Below, in pieces: positions 13,322-13,835 of a stretch of DNA of 13,835 nt. A model generated the notes under the pieces. The model saw only the letters and a list, made by a program, of their open reading frames with translations, was not told where the DNA came from and searched no databases. Numbering within the stretch: position 1 is the stretch's first letter; each line of letters opens with the position of its first letter. The stretch spans positions 1 through 13,835 of the forward strand of contig CAJUQN010000074.1 of NCBI GenBank assembly GCA_910588625.1. Reading direction: 5' to 3'. This DNA is from an uncultured Oscillospiraceae bacterium. Lineage in GTDB: Bacteria; Bacillota; Clostridia; Oscillospirales; Oscillospiraceae. A program made the position numbers and the translations under genes.

Positions 13322-13835
13322 TGGTCGTCCCCCCTTTTCCCTTGGACTGAGTGCGGCCCAGAGATTTCAGCCAGCCCAGGATACGCTTTCCCGCCGCCTC
13401 GAACCAGCCGCCGGCGCGGCCCATCAGCGCGGTAAACCGCTCGTTGTTGGTGGCCAGCATGACCAGAATCAGTACGATGGCGTAGATGAGCATGCGGTAT
13501 TCGGCGATGTTCAGGCCGCGCAGCATTTCCGGCAGGATATACAGCAGCGCGGCGGCAATGATGGACCCCCGGATGGAACCCAGCCCACCCAGCACCACAA
13601 ACACCAGAACCAGGATGGAGGTGTCAAAGTCGAACTTGGAGGCCACCGTAGAGGAGTAGTTGAGCCCAAACAGCGCGCCGGACGCTCCCGCAAGTGCGGC
13701 GGAGGTGACAAAGGCCATCAGCTTATATTTAGTGACGTTGATGCCCACGCTCTCAGCGGCGATGCGGTTGTCCCGCAGTGCCATGATGGCCCGCCCGGAG
13801 CGGCTGTTCACCAGGTTCTGCACCACCAGCAGGGT
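13314..13835 (-). CDS. livM: Branched-chain amino-acid type ABC transporter permease LivM (partial, N-terminus outside window)
   Basis: The C-terminal 173 residues of a LivM-type permease; the frame stays open to the window edge (codons for T-L-L precede the first internal GTG), so the start is missing. NSRSGRAIMALRDNRIAAESVGINVTKYKL is the family's cytoplasmic ATPase-docking loop. It is followed by hydrophobic segments AFVTSAALAGASGALFGL, TSILVLVFVVLGGLGSIRGSIIAAALLYILP and LIYAIVLILVMLA, then a basic, glycine-rich tail. GGLGSIRGSIIAA is characteristic of LivM/LivH proteins. It overlaps livG by eight bases, so the order is livM-livG-livF. LivH and the binding protein LivJ/K would be expected further upstream, beyond 13835. 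Confidence 0.93.
   Translation of the reverse strand, partial: TLLVVQNLVNSRSGRAIMALRDNRIAAESVGINVTKYKLMAFVTSAALAGASGALFGLNYSSTVASKFDFDTSILVLVFVVLGGLGSIRGSIIAAALLYILPEMLRGLNIAEYRMLIYAIVLILVMLATNNERFTALMGRAGGWFEAAGKRILGWLKSLGRTQSKGKGGTTNG

Overview
The window looks like chromosome of a GC-rich Clostridia member. A gut Oscillospiraceae (Flavonifractor or Pseudoflavonifractor type) is my inference from codon use, T-box control, the Rrf2-cysK pairing and the mobile-element relic; no rRNA or other marker gene is present to confirm it. The first 1.4 kb is clearly AT-richer than the rest and holds damaged genes, which suggests acquired DNA.

Layout. (a) 1-1300: an intact TetR-family regulator lies between two C-terminally truncated flavin-protein genes, a nitroreductase-like gene (divergent from tetR) and a small flavodoxin-fold gene. 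The divergent gap carries two good sigma-A promoters and an inverted repeat touching both -35 boxes. (b) 1400-1940: a conjugative-element remnant, made of a truncated winged-helix/replication-initiator-like gene with strong hairpins on both sides. (c) 1953-4660: L-asparaginase; cysteine synthase (cysK); and, divergent from cysK, an Rrf2/IscR-type regulator with three cysteines. Two dyads sharing AACCA-N9-ATAGGT lie over the cysK start site and the regulator's own -10 box. (d) 4714-11716: one minus-strand operon read right to left: promoter, T-box leader, lipoprotein binding protein, two permeases and two ATPases of the Opp/Dpp peptide family, then an M42 aminopeptidase. (e) 11758-13835: the distal part of a branched-chain amino-acid type ABC transporter operon, livM (cut by the window edge), livG and livF.

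How it may work together. The T-box reads best as methionine-specific: specifier ATG, with a T-box base matching a tRNA whose discriminator is A. Low methionine charging would then switch on a peptide importer plus a cytosolic aminopeptidase able to free amino acids from imported peptides. Next door, cysK appears to be controlled by an Fe-S-type or sulfur-responsive Rrf2 repressor. So two sulfur-amino-acid circuits with different sensors sit side by side. The liv and asparaginase genes add to a general amino-acid and nitrogen-scavenging character. No CRISPR array, tRNA, rRNA or intact insertion sequence was seen.
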